Of a stretch of 12,137 bases of DNA, positions 11,125 through 12,137 are shown piece after piece; the stretch's first letter is position 1; each line of letters starts with the position of its first letter. Made by a program: the position numbers and the translations under genes. Source of the DNA: an uncultured Candidatus Saccharibacteria bacterium (lineage in GTDB: Bacteria; Patescibacteria; Saccharimonadia; Saccharimonadales; CAMLKC01); contig CAMLKC010000027.1 of assembly GCA_946480595.1 (NCBI GenBank), forward strand, positions 1-12,137, read 5' to 3'. The notes below the pieces were generated by a model. It made no database searches, was not told the DNA's origin, and worked only from the letters and a program-made list of their open reading frames with translations.

Positions 11125-11547
11125 CTAGGCTTCGGCTTCTTTCTTTTCTTCTTCAGCAGGCTTTACATTGCCAGCAGCGTTAGTCGCGTCGCGGTCAAAG
11201 TTTTTAGCGACCAGACGAGCGCTCTTACCGCTACGGCCACGGAGGAATGAAAGGTAGTTACGACGTACTTTCGCACGGCGAACAACCTCTACTTTTTCAA
11301 CCAGCGGGCTGTGAAGCAGGAAGCTCTTTTCGACGCCAACACCACTCGCTACCTTGCGGACGGTAATGCGTGACGTGTGAGACTTCTTGTTGTCAGTACG
11401 AATAACAACGCCTTCAAACATCTGAACACGCTCTTTAGCGCCTTCTTTAATTTTTTGGTGGACACGGACGGTATCACCGCTACGGACGTCAACGACTGCA
11501 GACTTTTTCTGCTCTTCGTTCACTTTTTGGATCAGTGCAAAACTCAT
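11125..11547 (-). CDS. rplS: 50S ribosomal protein L19
   Basis: L19 lies at the interface of the large and small ribosomal subunits. The 140-aa product has the full family signature: an N-terminal helix, SGDTVRVHQKIKEG (23-36), RVQMFEGVVIR (40-50), SRITVRKVASGVGVEKSF (59-76), HSPLVEKVEVVRRAKVRR (79-96), and NYLSFLRGRSGKSARL (97-112). The core ends near residue 118; an extra acidic, Ala/Glu/Lys-rich tail of about 20 residues follows, making it longer than the usual 115-120 aa. It is a single-gene unit here, without the rpsP-rimM-trmD genes that often precede it. A weak GAGAG lies about 4 nt before the ATG. It is divergent from the malic enzyme gene. Confidence 0.97.
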   Translation of the reverse strand: MSFALIQKVNEEQKKSAVVDVRSGDTVRVHQKIKEGAKERVQMFEGVVIRTDNKKSHTSRITVRKVASGVGVEKSFLLHSPLVEKVEVVRRAKVRRNYLSFLRGRSGKSARLVAKNFDRDATNAAGNVKPAEEEKKEAEA

Positions 11548-11588
11548 TATTCTCTCGCTTTACTGTTTATAGATACAATCAGCTATTC

Positions 11589-11594
11589 ACTATA
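11589..11594 (-). promoter_or_regulatory. Possible -10 element of rplS
   Basis: The minus strand reads TATAGT, leaving a leader of about 35 nt. The -35 is unclear (TTTAAA at 16 bp is the best candidate), and TATAAA at 11564-11569 is an alternative -10. Confidence 0.4.
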
Positions 11595-11645
11595 GCAGAT
11601 ATTTGCGTATTTTAAAAGGGGTTAGCGGTATTTCGGCCCCGCAGG

Positions 11646-11651
11646 TATACT
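11646..11651 (+). promoter_or_regulatory. -10 element of the malic enzyme gene, predicting a leaderless mRNA
   Basis: TATACT is followed by six bases (GGGTAT) and then the ATG at 11658. The same hexamer and spacing occur at rnhB-yraN. No Shine-Dalgarno is seen. Confidence 0.7.
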
Positions 11652-11657
11652 GGGTAT

Positions 11658-12137
11658 ATGAACTATGACCAAAGTGCCCTCGATCTTCATAAACAATACG
11701 CCGGAAAAATCACCACCACGCTTCGTGATACCGGCGAGCTCACAAAAGATAAGCTGAGCAGCTACTACACGCCAGGCGTTGCCGCTGTTAGTCGCGCCAT
11801 TGCCCAGGACCCCTCTCTTTTGCCGGTATATACCTGGACCAACAACCTCGTTGCCGTCATTTCCGACGGCTCAGCCGTGCTCGGCCTTGGAAACATCGGA
11901 CCAAAGGGCTCTATGCCCGTCATGGAAGGCAAGGCGCTGCTTTTCAAGCATTTCGCAGGCATCGACAGCGTTCCTATCACGCTCGACGTCCATACGCCGG
12001 ATGAAATCGTCGCCACCGTCCGTGCGATAGCCTCCAGTTTTGGCGCGATCAACCTCGAGGATATCGCCGCACCACAATGTTTTGAAATCGAAGAACGCCT
12101 AAAAGCCGAACTTGATATCCCTGTCTTCCACGACGAC
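11658..12137 (+). CDS. Malic enzyme (malate dehydrogenase, decarboxylating), N-terminal 160 residues; 3' end outside window
   Basis: Malic enzyme oxidatively decarboxylates malate to pyruvate with reduction of NAD(P). The visible part holds the catalytic domain signatures: SSYYTPGVAAVSRAI (34-48) with the catalytic Tyr at 36 or 37, VAVISDGSAVLGLGNIGP (65-82), SMPVMEGKALLFKHFAGID (85-103) with the catalytic Lys92, and NLEDIAAPQCF (132-142), where Glu134 and Asp135 are metal ligands. The window ends in the HDD motif that supplies the third acidic ligand. The short N-terminus before YYTPGVA fits the compact bacterial type, not the larger E. coli SfcA/MaeB forms. NAD versus NADP preference cannot be judged, since the dinucleotide-binding domain is outside. 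The start is set by the leaderless -10 at 11646; reading onward there is no stop in this frame. Confidence 0.95.
   Translation, partial: MNYDQSALDLHKQYAGKITTTLRDTGELTKDKLSSYYTPGVAAVSRAIAQDPSLLPVYTWTNNLVAVISDGSAVLGLGNIGPKGSMPVMEGKALLFKHFAGIDSVPITLDVHTPDEIVATVRAIASSFGAINLEDIAAPQCFEIEERLKAELDIPVFHDD

Noticed and set aside
1..12137. CRISPR array, tRNA or rRNA genes, insertion sequences
   Set aside because: I saw no regularly spaced direct repeats, cloverleaf-like sequences, rRNA segments or transposase ORFs.

Overview
The window reads as chromosomal DNA of a small-genome bacterium of the Candidate Phyla Radiation, most likely a Candidatus Saccharibacteria (TM7) relative. This is inference. The grounds are the mix of short housekeeping genes without their usual operon partners (nusA without rimP/infB, rplS alone), an RNase HII-YraN fusion, a DUF6496-type basic peptide, an M1 aminopeptidase, a malic enzyme, and phage-tail-fibre-like proteins with no phage genes around them. 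UGA is used as an ordinary stop (mpg, the HNH nuclease and the 55-aa gene), so the UGA-glycine code of Gracilibacteria/Absconditabacteria is excluded.

Layout. 1-351: 3' end of an ABC-2 type permease, converging on nusA (406-1530, minus) across a shared bidirectional terminator. 1629-1931: a self-contained, very GC-rich minus-strand unit with a consensus promoter, a 55-aa ORF, a chain of perfect inverted repeats and a 15-bp terminal hairpin. 1994-2914: a two-gene minus-strand operon of a 114-aa coiled-coil protein and 3-methyladenine DNA glycosylase. 3011-3493: two tiny minus-strand genes below 60 codons, a 20-aa hydrophobic peptide and a 58-aa DUF6496-like basic protein, each followed by a hairpin. 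3604-6419: a plus-strand pair coding for a tail-fibre-repeat protein and a 762-aa protein with two duplicated beta-type domains and a C-terminal glycerophosphodiesterase-like domain. 6423-7124: a membrane-anchored HNH nuclease, divergent from an M1 aminopeptidase (7156-9681). 9667-10602: RNase HII fused to YraN, overlapping the aminopeptidase tail to tail by 15 bp. 10683-11030: a GC-rich 115-aa orphan with its own promoter and hairpin. 11125-11547: rplS. 11658 to the end: the 5' part of a malic enzyme.

How the genes fit together. The nuclease and aminopeptidase fit a scavenging lifestyle (nucleotides, peptides), and malic enzyme fits limited central metabolism. RNase HII-YraN, AAG glycosylase, NusA and L19 are core information-processing functions. 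The fibre/GDPD pair is the most accessory-looking segment and could act on a partner cell's surface polymer.

Two patterns go beyond the gene list. First, four unrelated enzyme genes (HNH nuclease, aminopeptidase, RNase HII-YraN, malic enzyme) have a sigma70-like -10 hexamer exactly 6 nt before the ATG, which predicts leaderless mRNAs; the small genes and nusA instead have clear Shine-Dalgarno sites. Second, two GC-rich small genes (55 aa and 115 aa) share one autonomous design: a TATTAT promoter, a GGAG-type ribosome site, and a strong hairpin without a U-tract.
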